The notes beneath the pieces were generated by a model. The model did not search any database. It was not told the origin of the DNA and saw only the letters and a program-made list of their open reading frames with translations. This document shows, piece by piece, positions 21,840-33,079 of a DNA stretch of 64,000 bases. Made by a program: the position numbers and the translations under genes. This DNA is from Isoetes taiwanensis (Eukaryota; Streptophyta; Lycopodiopsida; Isoetales; Isoetaceae). Numbering within the stretch: position 1 is the stretch's first letter; each line of letters begins with the position of its first letter. Where the stretch lies: the NCBI GenBank assembly GCA_021234155.1, contig JAJEKV010000036.1, forward strand, positions 124,791 to 188,790, in the 5' to 3' direction.

Positions 21840-22260
21840 AAAAAAGGGCTTTGTGACCCATTGATGCAATTTGCAAAACATCATTGTAGTGATAAAGATG
21901 TAGCATCATATTCTGTTAAGTGTGTATTAACACTTAATTTATGTTTGTTGGTACTTACTCTGATGAATAAGAAAGTGAAGAAATTGAAGCAGAAGAATTG
22001 GAAAAAAAGCAGCAAGGTCAAGAGTGGTAAGAAGGAGGTGACAGCTAAGAAGAGATCTGAGAAAAACCACCAAAGACTCTTCGTCTAATGATCCAACAAG
22101 CACGACTTTCAAATCACGAGTGGCAAAGAAAAGAATAACAATGAGTGCTACTAAGTCATGTGACAAAGGTATTTATCGGTATTTTCTCAATTGATTTAGT
22201 AGCTTCATTTTTGTTTATTCCTTGCAGATCCAGTTAATGTAGATAAGGTAAGTCCAATGA
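21840..22260 (+). pseudogene. Unrecognised gene fragment with plausible splice sites
   Basis: A lysine-rich stretch (KKVKKLKQKNWKKSSKVKSG, 21,970-22,030; the alternative frame is acidic, ESEEIEAEELEKK) leads, after a frame change, to SSSNDPTSTTFKSRVAKKRI and SATKSCDK. AAAG/GTATTT at 22,168/22,169 looks like a 5' splice site, TTTATTCCTTGCAG ending at 22,227 like a 3' splice site, and AAG/GTAAGT at 22,247/22,248 like the next 5' site. Joining across the 59-nt gap keeps the frame (CDK-DPVNVDK). The lysine/serine-rich character suggests a nuclear protein tail. I cannot name the family. Confidence 0.35.
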
Positions 22261-23380
22261 AGTTTTCACACTTAACTCGCGGAAGAGAGTCCCCGATAAA
22301 AATTCAACCAAGAGGGTAATTGATTTTAACATTGAGATATAAGATGTAATATCTTATTTAAGGTTTTTGCTACGCATAATACCTCGCGGATGATGTCGAT
22401 AACATTGTCCAAAGATTATTTTGCCGCTACAATTTTATTCCATAAGCAATACTAGAACGCAAGCCGGGCGATGCCTGCATTAGTCGTGGACGGTGATGGC
22501 ATTTATGTGCTGCTAGTCGTCGTGGTCGCTGACGCGGTTAATGTGCACTTAAGGCAATATATGTTTAGTGCAATAGACATATATTGAAAGGAAACAAACT
22601 TTAAAGTGTACGCATAATACATGAAGTTCGAACAAATAAAATCATAAACAAAAATAAATACAAACAATGCAACATTTTTGGTGCAAATAGAGAGGTTATG
22701 TCCGTCGGGCCATCGGATTCATTATCATAGCGAACCCGCCCCAGCGAACTCAGAACAAGTTCTTCATTAGTCGTGGACGGTTTGTAAACATGCTCGATAT
22801 CATGTCCCGCGACGCTGACTCAAAGTCTACCAACAAATAATGTTGCTACTCTATTAGAAACTCGAAGCTCATAATCACTCAACCGCGATCATATGGGATC
22901 GATGCTCAAGCCTTGAACCGCCTCCCATCGTGAAATGCCAATGTGTATGATGCCTCCCGACTAAGCAAGTTCCCATGTACTTCGAGGGGAACTTTTTTAC
23001 TCTAACATGCTGAACACGCCAACGGGTGTTAATATCAACAACCGGTGATAACTCCCTACATAATAAGATATCATTCCAAAGTAAGATAGGAGAAATGCAT
23101 TGATAACCCTCAATTAAGATGATAAAAATAACTCATTAAGAAGCATATAAGCAATTGTTATCAAGTAGGAACTAACAAATCTTTACACCCACCATCCCTA
23201 CCATGCATCGGAACTATTGGCCTTGGCTTAGGATTTCCAAGTCTTGTGGTAACATGGGGTGTAGGGCTTACCATCCGTGACAAATTTTAGAAGGTCAATA
23301 AATGCCAAAGAAACATGAGAACCTTTGAGAAGAAACACATATATACATGCACTATAAGGGTTATCAAAAACTTTAGTCGA
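22261..23380. other. Unassigned stretch between gene fragment and Helitron relic
   Basis: No coding family is visible. The word TTAGTCGTGGACGGT occurs twice (about 22,477 and 22,768), suggesting local duplication. I could not identify a Helitron 3' end (a hairpin followed by CTRR) with confidence. Confidence 0.3.
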
Positions 23381-23384
23381 GGAC

Positions 23385-23875
23385 ATGACACTTACTCCAT
23401 CACAAAGCATCTATATAAACCACATTCCTCAGAACCTTGAAATTGTATTGGCACCCCGGTGGATGGTGGGTCCTTGATAGCCAATTCAATTCCTTTGTCG
23501 GGTTTTGTACCTTTGAGAATGCTACATATAATTGTCCATGCGAAAGATAGGCTTCTCTTTGGAAGATATAACCCCACCTTATGCATCAATTTAGCCCCTC
23601 GACTGTTTATCATCACATGGCAAGGCCGGGCCAAGAAGGGAACGCTTGCACCCTTCAAACCAGCGGCAACTCGGACCGGTAGGCGCCAATTGGAATGCGA
23701 GATTGTGAAGAATAGTGTTACCAACATGGGTTCCAAGCATTATCCTCGCCTCAATGACACGCTCTCTCCCAAATTTCGTGATAATCAATCGTGTTCCATT
23801 CGCGACAAAGCCCTTCTTGAATGCACAGCCCTCTTAGTAAACACGCGTCTGGCTGCTGCCGCTAATATCCTCGAA
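23385..23875 (-). pseudogene. Helitron Pif1-type helicase, C-terminal fragment, frameshifted
   Basis: Helitrons are rolling-circle DNA transposons whose Rep/Hel protein ends in a Pif1 helicase. The - strand gives NGTRLIITKFGRERVIEAR then IMLGTHVGN (about 23,700-23,800), matching the NGTRL...VIEA.I..GT..G segment before the last helicase motifs. After a frameshift come RIPIGAY and VGLYLPKR (about 23,560). SHGQLYVAFSKV (about 23,530) is the SHGQLYVA.SRV motif. LRNVVYIDAL (about 23,410) is the usual C-terminal NVVY..V. The NKSQG motif is eroded. Walker A/B and Rep domains are not seen, so this is a 5'-truncated relic. Confidence 0.8.
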
Positions 23876-23924
23876 GGCGTGCGTTTTTATCTTTAACGTC
23901 CATATGTGAAAATTCTTCGACAAC

Positions 23925-23990
23925 ATGCATCTCCACATGGTGCACATCACCATAGAACTCTAAATATGCATCTCCACATGGTGCACATCA
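23925..23990. repeat. Direct repeat, 25 bp, two copies
   Basis: ATGCATCTCCACATGGTGCA followed by CATCA occurs at 23,925-23,949 and again, identical, at 23,966-23,990, 41 bp apart. It lies just outside the Helitron helicase relic on its 5' side. Confidence 0.85.
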
Positions 23991-25974
23991 TCAGGGGCCC
24001 AATATCAAACTTTCGTGGATGCTTCCATGATAAATACTCGCGCAAACGTAAAAATATATGCATACGCAATGCCAAGCATTTAACGCGCGTGAAATGTTGA
24101 TGCGAGTGAGAGTGTCATTGATTTGAGCTTCCAGCGATGTCTCATGACCTCGGCTGTAATTCCCAGCATTATCTCCATACCGTCGCTGATGGGATGAGAG
24201 CTGGAGATAATAAATGTTGATACTTGTAATATAGTGGATGTGTGCATGCACATCAGTACATTTTGTATATGCAATATAGGAGAATGTTAATTCTAGTCGA
24301 GCTTGTTCTGAGTCACTTTGAACACTTTGATATTTGTTATTGTCCATTGGTCAATGCCTATTGCCCACAAGTTGATTCGAGCTTGAAAATGGCCTAAGTA
24401 TTGCATTGGATTTATTTGTGCACTGGAAAAGATGAAATAACAACATGTAAGTGTAAGATTCACAATTTGTATGAACAAATAAAAGTTCATTTATAATCTT
24501 GTTGCATATGAACAACATTTCATGACAGAATGGTGAGAAGAGAGTGGACGATATGTATCATCTAGAGTATAACATGTCAATGCCATTTTAATTTATTATA
24601 ATAGACTCAACTTCCATGCCTCAGCAAAATGTAGCTTCATTAACAAATTGTTTAGTTTCTCCTTTCCAATTTTGAAATCATGTTTAAGGAAATTGTACCC
24701 AAAATTAAAATATGTTCAAAGAAAATGTGTTTGAAACTGTGCTTATAACTGGATCTCCTATATTGGACTCCTGCATAGCATCTGATGCAATAGATAACAT
24801 CGATTCTTGCTTGGTTGCTGGTAAACATGTGCCTGGCATTGCCACGCTAATGTTAACATGTGCACATCGTAAATGTGTGTTCAACATTGCCGTAGGTTGC
24901 CAGCAAACGCGGTGCGAGGGTTTTCCTCTTTAATCCAAGATAATGAAATCTAATTCTCGCAAATTGGTACATTTCCTAATTTTAACCTTGAACATACCGC
25001 TTATTTTAATTTTGCATCATACATTTCCAATTTTAACCCATCGAGAATAACATGTCAGCTATTTTAATTTGCATCATGCGCAAGATCACCCATTTGATGC
25101 TATAAGATATCTATATTGCACTTTGCATCCGCTTTTAAAGAAACAGAAATTCTAATTATAAAAGCAGCTTCATCTTAAATTGTCTTAACTACATTTGTAA
25201 AATGCCAATATCCTCATTAAATTGTCTCAATCACATTTAAAATGTTTGTGTTTTCATTTGCCAATGCCATGCACATACTTCTGTAAAAATCCGGAAGCCA
25301 CATGCATGATTATAGTTCTTTGCATCATCTCCGACATACATTACCTTGTATTACCACACATAGAAATTCTGCAGAGATATAGAAATGAAACAATTCCAGC
25401 AAATACTTAAATAGTATCGAGCATGTCTTATCATTACCTATTCTCAAATTTGTTATCCTCCATACAACCATAATTGAACGATGACTTCTCCTCCGTGCAA
25501 TTTCAAGAAAGCAATAGCTATGGTTTTATATTTCTAATGCAAGACATAGCTTGCAAAGCTAACAAAATACCGCTTCTTTACTTGCACCAATTCTCTTTAT
25601 CCACAATTAGCTTCCCGATAAATGAATAACTCTTTATATAGATATAGCAAACATAGAAAGGAGGGGAGGTACTTGACATTATCGCAATTCATTATCAAAT
25701 GACATCACCATCCCATTATCAAATGATATCAAGCAATCGTTTGGTCAAGAAAATTTACGCTACTTTGCATATTTCTTAGTGAACTTAAAGATTGACAAAT
25801 GACAAAGTGGAGACGTACATGGCATCATTCTTTCGTCTATTAGATACTATTTTCGTTTCCCTCATCTTATCTTATATTATAATGTTATAGCTGCAAGCAT
25901 GTCGCTAGAATGAAACCTCTAGAAATTTTTGGATGGTTGGAGATCATCCAATTGCATCCGGGCACCTGGTGATT
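23991..25974. other. AT-rich intergenic stretch, nothing recognised
   Basis: Short open frames only. No protein motif, tRNA, tandem repeat or terminal inverted repeat could be supported in these 2 kb. Confidence 0.4.
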
Positions 25975-27345
25975 TATCACACGACTTCCTGTTCACCAGC
26001 ATTGGTCATGGCTCTAATGTCCGAATAGGAAAGGGAAAAAGGAAAAAGGAGGAGAAAAGGGCAAAGGAGCGAAAAAGGTAACGTAAAAGGGAAAAGAAAG
26101 AAAGGAAAAAGGAAAGTTTCAAAAGAGATAATTAAAGGGAAAGAAAATATAGAAAAAAGGACACTACTAAAAGGAGAAGATGGAGAAAGAACGAGGAGGA
26201 GTAAAAAGGGCTGAAAAGGGATGAGAAAAAAGGTAGAGAGGAGGGAAGGAAAAGGAAAAGGAAAGAAAAGCAAGCGAGGAGGAAAAGAAACATTGGGAAA
26301 GGGGAAGAGGAAAAGGTAGGGAAAGGAGGAAAAGGGAGGAGATAAGGGCAAAGGAAGGCAAAAGGCATGGGTAAAAGTGGAAAAGGAAATGGAAAGAGCA
26401 CAAAAAAGAGAAAGGAAAAGAAAGAGAGAAAAAGGAAAAAACAGATTAATTATGAAAAGGAGAAGAGGGAAGTGGTGAGGATGGAGTAAAAGGAAGGGAA
26501 AAAGGGGATGAGGAAAAGGGTAGAGAGGAAGGCAAAGGGAAAAGTAAAAGGGAAAAGGATAGGAGAAGGAAAAGAAAGGGAAAAAGGGAGAGGAGGAGGG
26601 AGCAAAAGGACAAGTGGAAAGGGAAAGAGAAAAAGGTGGGGAAAAGGAGAAAAAAAAAGAAGGGAAAAAGGACATGAAAAAAATGAAAGAGAAAAAAGGA
26701 GGGAGAAGGGATGGGAAAGGAAAGGAAAAGCTTAGGAGCTGCAAAAGGGAAAAAGGGCATGGGGAAAGAGGAAGAGAAAATAAGGAGAGAAGGAAAAAGG
26801 AAGAGAGAAAGGAGGGAGGAAAAGGGAAAGGAAAAAAAGAAAAAGAACAAAGGAGGGAGGAAAGGAAAAGAAAAGACAATACGAAAAGGGAAGAGGGAAA
26901 GCAGGGCAAAGGGAAGGAAGAAATGGCAATCAGAAAAAGGGGAAGAGAAATAAAGGAAGGAAAAAAGACTTGAGAAAAGAAAGGGAAAAAGGAAATAAAA
27001 GGGAGGCGAAGAGAGAAAATGGAAGGGAAAAGGAAAAACGAAGAGAGAAAGGGCCTGAGGAGGAAAAGGGAATGGAAAAGGCTATTGATAAAGGCTGGGA
27101 AGGGAGGAAAGGGAAGCCAAGGGGATGGAATGGGAGAAAAGGAAAATAAAATAAGGCAAAAAGGAAAAAGGAACGGAAAAAGGAAAAAGGAAAGGAAAAG
27201 GGGAAATGGAAAATGGAATGGAAAAGAAAGGAAGAAGGAAACCAAGGAAAATGGAAAAAGGAAAGGAAAGGAAAAGAAAAAGGGGAAAAGGAAGACGAAG
27301 GAAGAGGAAAGGAAAAGGAAAAAGGAAAAGTGGAAGGAAATAACG
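25975..27345. repeat. Polypurine tract domain A (purines on + strand)
   Basis: After a short border (about 25,998-26,025) that resembles the end of the chromovirus 3' module, the + strand is almost entirely A and G for ~1.3 kb, built from GGGAAAAGGAAAAAGG-type words. The 489-codon frame on the - strand, made of F, S, P and L, results from this composition. It has no domain and should not be annotated as a gene. Confidence 0.85.
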
Positions 27346-27514
27346 GAGTGGAATGATCCACGAAATATGAACGACACGACCCGACAAGGAAGAATCACAG
27401 ACCGGACACGGAGCCCGGACGGACGGACATGGACGATTTGATCCAATCCATGGATGCCTGACCCATCCCGGATCCATGGCCCATTATGATTAACCTAACC
27501 CGACAATGAACGGA
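27346..27514. other. Mixed-sequence spacer inside the polypurine domain
   Basis: Non-purine sequence interrupts the tract: ATGAACGACACGACCCGACA, repeated GGACGGACGG and GGATCCATGGCCCATTATGA. ACCTAACCCGAC near 27,493 recalls the ACCCTAACCGGAC of the chromovirus 3' module at 49.3 kb, so this may be a decayed copy of that module. Confidence 0.45.
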
Positions 27515-29155
27515 AGGAAAGGAAAGGAAAAAGAAAAGGAAGGAAAAGGAAAGGAAAAAGGAAAAGGAAAAGGAAGGAAAAGTGGAAGGAAAAGGAAATA
27601 AGGCCAAAAGGAAAAGGAAATAGGAATCAAAGGAAGAAGGAAGGAAACGGGAAATATGGAAACGAAAGAGGAAAGGTGGAAGATAAATGACCGACACAAC
27701 GACCCGATAGTCATGGAACGGAAGGAAAAGGAAGTGGAAAGGAAGAGGGAAGAAGATGGGGTGGAATGGAGCCGGATCGGACGGATGGATGGACTAACGG
27801 AAGGAAACGACCGAAATGGCCCGGACTGAGGGAATATGGACCCGGACCCGGACAATGGAGGAAAGGAAGGAAAGGAAAAGTGGAAGGAAAAGGAAAAGGA
27901 AAGGAAAAAGGAAAAGGAAGGAAATAAGGAAAATGGAAAAGGAAAGGAAGAAGGAAAAGGAAATAAAAGGAAAACGGAAGAGAAGGAAGAGGACCGGAGG
28001 ATAACCACAGGAAAGGAAAAAGGAAATATGGAAAAATGGAAATGAAGGAGGAAGGAAACCAAGGAAAGGAAAATGGAAAAAGACAAGGAAAGGAAAAACG
28101 AAGGAAAAAAAATAAACGAAGGAAGGAACGAATGAAAAGGAAAGATGGAAGGAAAGGAAAAGGAAATAGTGGATGGAAGGAAAAAGGAAAGGTGGAAGGA
28201 GGAAAATAAAAGAACGGACTGAGGAAGCCCATTATGACCCATGGACACTGAACGAAGGAAAGTGGAAAAGGAAAAGGAAAGAAGGAAAAGGAGGAAGAAA
28301 AGGAAGGAAAGGAGGAAGGAAAAGGAAAAGTGGAAGGAAGGAAAATGGAAGGAAGGAAGGAAGGAAATAAAAGGAGGAATGACTGGAGGAAGGACCGGAC
28401 ACAAGGAAGGAAACGAAGGAAGACAAGGAAACAAAGAGGAAGGAAAGGAACATGGACATGGAAAAGGAAAGGAAAAGAAAAGAGGAAAACTGGAAGGAAA
28501 AGGCATGGAAAAAAAGAGGAAGAGGACCCAGAAAAAGGAGGAAAAGACGAACAAGGAACGAAGAAAGGCATGGACAAAGGAAGGAAAAGAGCATGGAAAG
28601 GAACGACCACAGGATGGAAAGAAGGAAAGAGGCACAAAGGAAAAGTGGAAATAAGGAAAAAAGGAAAGGAAAGGAAAGAGAAAATGAAAAAGGAAGTGGA
28701 AAGGAAAGGAATGGAAAGGAAGGATGGAATGGGAAGAAAGTGGATAAGGAAGGAAGGAATGGAAGGAAATAACGAGAAAAGTGGAAATGGAAAGGTGGAA
28801 TGGATCAAGAGAAAGTGGGGAAGGAAAGGTGGAGTGAAGAGGAATGGAAATGTATGGAACGGAGAATAGGAAGGAAAAAAAAAATAAGGAAGAAAGAGCT
28901 GGAAAGGAAATGAATGGAAGAGAAAGGAAAAAGAAATGGAGCCCGGATGGAGGGACGGAGGAATGGATGGAAATGGATGGACGACAGGAAATGGAATGGA
29001 CACGATCCCATGGATGGAATATGGAATGGATGGACACGGAATGGAAATGAAAGACATGGATTGAATGGAATGGACTGGAACTGATAATGGCAGTGGAAGG
29101 ACAGGACGGACGGACAGGACGGAAAGAAATGGACTGGTGACAAAGACGGAGACCA
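27515..29155. repeat. Polypurine tract domain B, GGAAGGAAA type
   Basis: The + strand is ~1.6 kb of GGAAGGAAAAGGAAA and GGAAAAGTGGAAGGAA words, with brief CGGAC-rich interruptions near 27,700 and 27,760-27,850. Word use differs from domain A and from the 49-52 kb tracts (more GGAAGG, fewer CGATGAAAGGG). The 512- and 515-codon frames on the - strand are artefacts. Confidence 0.85.
28920..29100. repeat. GGAATGGA-type satellite-like patch
   Basis: GGAATGGATGGAAATGGATGG, GGAATGGACACGATCCCATG and GAATGGAATGGACTGGAA follow each other at the right end of the polypurine domain. The pentamer-like GGAAT pattern looks like simple satellite DNA and is more regular than the surrounding purine sequence. 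Confidence 0.6.
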
Positions 29156-30689
29156 ATGGATGCATTTCCATTTTGTTTGTCCTGCGGTGCGTAGCGCTTA
29201 CGCCATTGTCAATACGGCATTGCATTGCTGCAATTTGAGCTACTACCATTACGCTTTACAGCCAAGAGTCGAAAAGAATATTCACAATTTAGAAACAATG
29301 CCATCGCTGCCATAGCTAAGAGCGGAAAACATATCTATAACAAAGTTCAAGAAAAAGAGTAATTCATTATCGCCATAGTCAAAAGAGTATTTTTAAATAA
29401 AAGTTCTCAGAAAAGAGTTATTGATTGCCGCCATAGCCACTATAGTAAATCCCCATTCGACTGCGGTGAATCACTGACCGTATGACGGTCAATTATGATG
29501 CATTGCTGAAAGAAAGCATTTAATTTAGGAAACAGCTAATAATCGGACAAGCAATCAGCCAAAGATTCTAGTAGTATCTCATTAGTCTTATAGAGCCGCT
29601 AATGTAGCCGCACTTCAACTAAACTTTGTCGGCGGGAAATACCGCAGATAAGATTAGGCGCTAGTAAATGCAGAATTGACAAATGGTGCTACCGCGCGTT
29701 GCACTTCACCAACATTGCTTCAAACCTACGTGATGGAGATGTGCCTGCTTGATCGGAGATATGAAACCACAAATGGCATAGCTTACCTTCTCGGGATAAG
29801 TTATTTAGTAAATTTTACATAATCAGATCTCCCTCAACTGCATTCGACTATAAATCCACTATGAAATGAAGAGACAAGGCTCCATGTCAATAGCTGCAAC
29901 CGCTTCATAAAATGAATCTAAATCAAATCAAGTCAATATTACATCCTCGCGGAAAACGCTAAGGCAAAATCTGCTGATGAAAAAAAGGAACTTCGCGATT
30001 AGTAGCTATAGTAGAGGGGGTCAACAACATATTCTACTTAAAAAGATTTGCCCACCACTCTATCTTAACCTATCAAATAAATAGAACTCAACATTATATC
30101 CACCATTTGCGCTAAGTAGAAAGCATAAACTTATAATCCTCTCTAAACTCTATACAGATAGCTCTATGGCCATAATCATCAACCATTTGTTAGGCTTCTT
30201 GATGAGGCTTGATGTTTCTGTGATGCAAATTATATATACAAATATATCAGAACCAACATTGTTTTAGTTGCAACACCTAAATCCATCAATGCAAAGGGTT
30301 AAATAGCCATGGAAAAAGAAATAGGAAGGTATCCCGATTAACTACTCCTAAAGAATCTTTAAATGAGCAATTTAATTACTTTGTTTAACATATTCCAACA
30401 AGGAGCCCGAATCAATATTGTGCCTAACTTTTTGTCCTAGCATCATGTGCAATCATAATTGCTTTCGGAGCACCGCTTCTACTATAAGCCAAGGAGCCGC
30501 AGCTAGAATCGCGGAGCCGCTATCATGGGCCCTAGATCCATCAATCATCTTAAATATGAAAGGCCACTAAAAATCCCCAAAACCCTCGACGTGGAGAGTA
30601 GAGCCCTAGTTCAAATAACATGATTTTCTCATGCAATCATTCTCTCTATATTGCCGATTGATTCGGCTACACAAATACCATTAACATTA
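29156..30689. other. AT-rich intergenic stretch, nothing recognised
   Basis: No coding or RNA feature is visible. The words GCCATAGC and CCGCCATAG recur near 29,310-29,450, hinting at an old degenerate repeat. Confidence 0.35.
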
Positions 30690-30775
30690 TTAACACAAAC
30701 GCATTGCATTTAACATTACTTTAAATTAAAATCCTCCTCAAACCCCCTTTGGTTTGGGTGCATATTCACACTCCA
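30690..30775 (-). repeat. MITE-like dispersed repeat end, copy 1
   Basis: Read on the - strand this gives GAATATGCACCCAAACCAAA then GGGGG, then TTTAA-rich sequence, GTTAAATGCAATG and GTTAATAATGTTAATGGTAT. The same series occurs on the + strand at 35,300-35,410 and, more diverged, at 55,484-55,580. The shared terminal CACCCAAACCAAA word suggests the end of a small non-autonomous DNA transposon. The other terminus is not identified. Confidence 0.55.
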
Positions 30776-30974
30776 GGAGTTACTCCGCAACGAGAGTCAT
30801 TGATGGGCATATTTGCCCTTTATTCCAAGATCCCGACCATACATATGAATCCTCATTTGTGGGGTATGCATGTACAAGTTTTATATAATCGTATATTACA
30901 GTTTTGTAAAATACTATAAGGGCTCTCTACCTTCCACAAATCTAGGCTAACTGGGCCATGATTGTGGGGTCCTA

Positions 30975-31090
30975 ATATGACAAATACATGTGGCATATGC
31001 CACTCCACCACATATGTGGCCAAATCACCTAGATCAAGTGGTCCAATGATAAATACTACGTGGCCTATGCCACTTACACATATGTTTAGC
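30975..31090. repeat. Duplicated palindrome-containing repeat
   Basis: GTGGCATATGCCAC (30,990-31,003) is a perfect 14-bp palindrome, and CACATATGTG follows at 31,010-31,019. A second, slightly changed copy (ACGTGGCCTATGCCAC, then ACACATATG) starts about 60 bp later. Both copies follow AAATACNA. Confidence 0.65.
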
Positions 31091-31439
31091 CCAGCGCTAA
31101 CACTTCCCACCACACCAAACTATGTAGGTCCTTTATAACATCAAAGTTAAACATTTACAACAAGCACAAAGTGAGGGGAGGTCACGATAATGTCAGCCAA
31201 AATTTTGATCAAAATGCCAAATGTCAAGGAAGTACTAAAGCATGAGAGGTTGAGAGAAGGTCAGCCACCACTTCCCTCTTGAGCTTGCCAATGAAGCCCT
31301 TTAAATCCATAGAAGCCTAATCTAATGTTGAGAAGGTCACACCACTTCTCATAGAGCTTGCCACTTAGCTCCAAATACATGCCTAATCAAAGTGTCTTGT
31401 AATGAGTCAACAAAATGAGGAAACAAAATTGAAGGGCTA

Positions 31440-31815
31440 AGGTTCTAAGTCATCTTTCACGCCAGCTTTGAACTTGAAAAGTTGAAACAAGGAGTTGAAA
31501 ACTCGAAAGAGTTGAAACATAAGGATTGAAGGAGGAAGGCCCTCGAAATATCTTCACGCATTTGTTGAACTGGAAAGAGTTTTGAGCCAGAGAAGTTGAA
31601 CTTGAAGGAGTTGAAATGGAAGGCTACGGAAGGCGTAATTCATCTTCACGCCCCATTTGTTGAACTTGAAAAGCGTTCAAACCGCCATGTATTATGGACG
31701 GATGAGGTTGAGCAAAATGCTGAACTTGAAAAGTTGGGATTAATGCCCCATGGGCCGCAGGTGAGGTTGATGTAACGAAGGCTGGGCGCGTAATTCATCT
31801 TCACTTCATTGTAGG
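31440..31815. repeat. Degenerate tandem repeat, TTGAACTTGAAAAG / CATCTTCACGCC
   Basis: The word TCATCTT(T)CACGCC or its variant starts units at about 31,451, 31,549, 31,640 and 31,796. Each is followed by TTTG(TT)GAACTTGAAAAG. Unit length grows from ~95 to ~155 bp. Inside units, GTTGAA words recur. Confidence 0.6.
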
Positions 31816-32049
31816 AACTTTAATTTTATTGGTACAAAGGTGCAAAGTGCATCTAAGAATCGGGCAAAAGATGAGGCCCCAAATTATGCCAAAAAATATG
31901 CTCCGCATGTCGCTTAAGGGCCAAAAGTGGATCAAAAGTTGCGCTTGAAAATACCGCGAGGGGCCTTGATAATTTTGTTGACTCTTCGCAATGGAGCTTG
32001 TGGGGAAAAAACCGCGGATAGAAAAAATGTCCGAGATCTCGTGCATGCC

Positions 32050-32705
32050 ATGCCTTTAATGGGCCGTGGATGTGATGTGATGTAACGCCATGAAGGGCCA
32101 GCCATGGAAGAAAATCGAATTGTATACCGCGGGGCCGCGGGCTTGAAGCTTTTAACACACGCTCGGAATGCCGCGGCATCCCACTGCGGAAGATTCTCAA
32201 CGCCGGGCCAATGCTCGCAAAGGCCGCGGGCTAACTGCGAAGGTTCTTTGGAGTCACGCCCGATGGCCGTGGGTTAGGTATTGCAGATTGGTTACCGATG
32301 GCCGCGGGCTTGTTGGTCAAGATTTGAGAAGCCAAGCCGCGGAGCTTTGGCGTCATAAATAAGCGTCGTGGTTAAGTTCGAGGAATGGGCCATCACCGCG
32401 ATGGCCGCGGGCTTCTGCTGGTAGCCTGGCGAGGGTAAAATGAAGGTGTTGTGATCAAGCCACTTCGCGGATGGCCGCGGGTTCGATTAGCTGTACACGC
32501 AAAAGCCGCAGCTCATTGCATTTAAAATTGGTTTTACCGAAAAGCCGTGGGCTACAGAGTTCGGAGGTGGGCTTCATGCCGGAGATACCGTGATGTTTCC
32601 AGATGTTTTGTCGAGATATTCCCGCCGCGGTACCGGTGGATGGCCATGGGTTTGGGTTGATGCCAGGCCGCACGACCGGGTTTGATAGGGGAGCCGATGG
32701 CCCCA
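32050..32705. repeat. GC-rich periodic repeat with GATGGCCGCGGGCTT core
   Basis: At least nine copies of a GGCCGCGGG-like core are spread over ~650 bp (for example near 32,112, 32,130, 32,222, 32,262, 32,298, 32,402 and 32,468, with decayed GGCCATGGG and GCCGTGGG forms). The spacing is irregular, about 30-100 bp. The block is CpG-rich in an AT-rich neighbourhood. Open frames here are short and unrecognised. Confidence 0.6.
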
Positions 32706-33079
32706 AGCAAAATCCATTGGCACTCCAAAAGAAACCTATATGGCTTTCACCCTAGTTGGGGTATATATGAAAAACTATTTAAAAAAGGCAATGCGTCTTG
32801 TGGGTTGATATCATTAAAACCGGTGTGGTTTCCTTGTATGGTTTCATATAATGTTTGATAAGGTGGTTTTCTTAACATGGCACAGTAATAGTTAAACATG
32901 AAGCTTTATGGTTTGTGGGGAATGTGGTATAACATGGTGGTAATAAGACATGGTTTAGTATAGTTATGTTAACGTTGGTTCTTAGAGCGCTAAACTAGTA
33001 CGGCTAACTGATGTGGGTAAATTTATATGGTCCTCACGCGCTTAGGATGTCACGCAGGCATGATTGTTTGATGGCTTGA

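Noticed and set aside
28920-29100. Human satellite contamination
   Set aside because: The patch grades smoothly into the surrounding purine tract and is short and irregular, so local origin is more likely.
25977-29249. Very long reading frames (489, 515 and 512 codons) on the - strand
   Set aside because: They consist of F, S, P and L read from pure pyrimidine sequence, where stop codons are rare. There are no domains, and frames in neighbouring phases are equally open.
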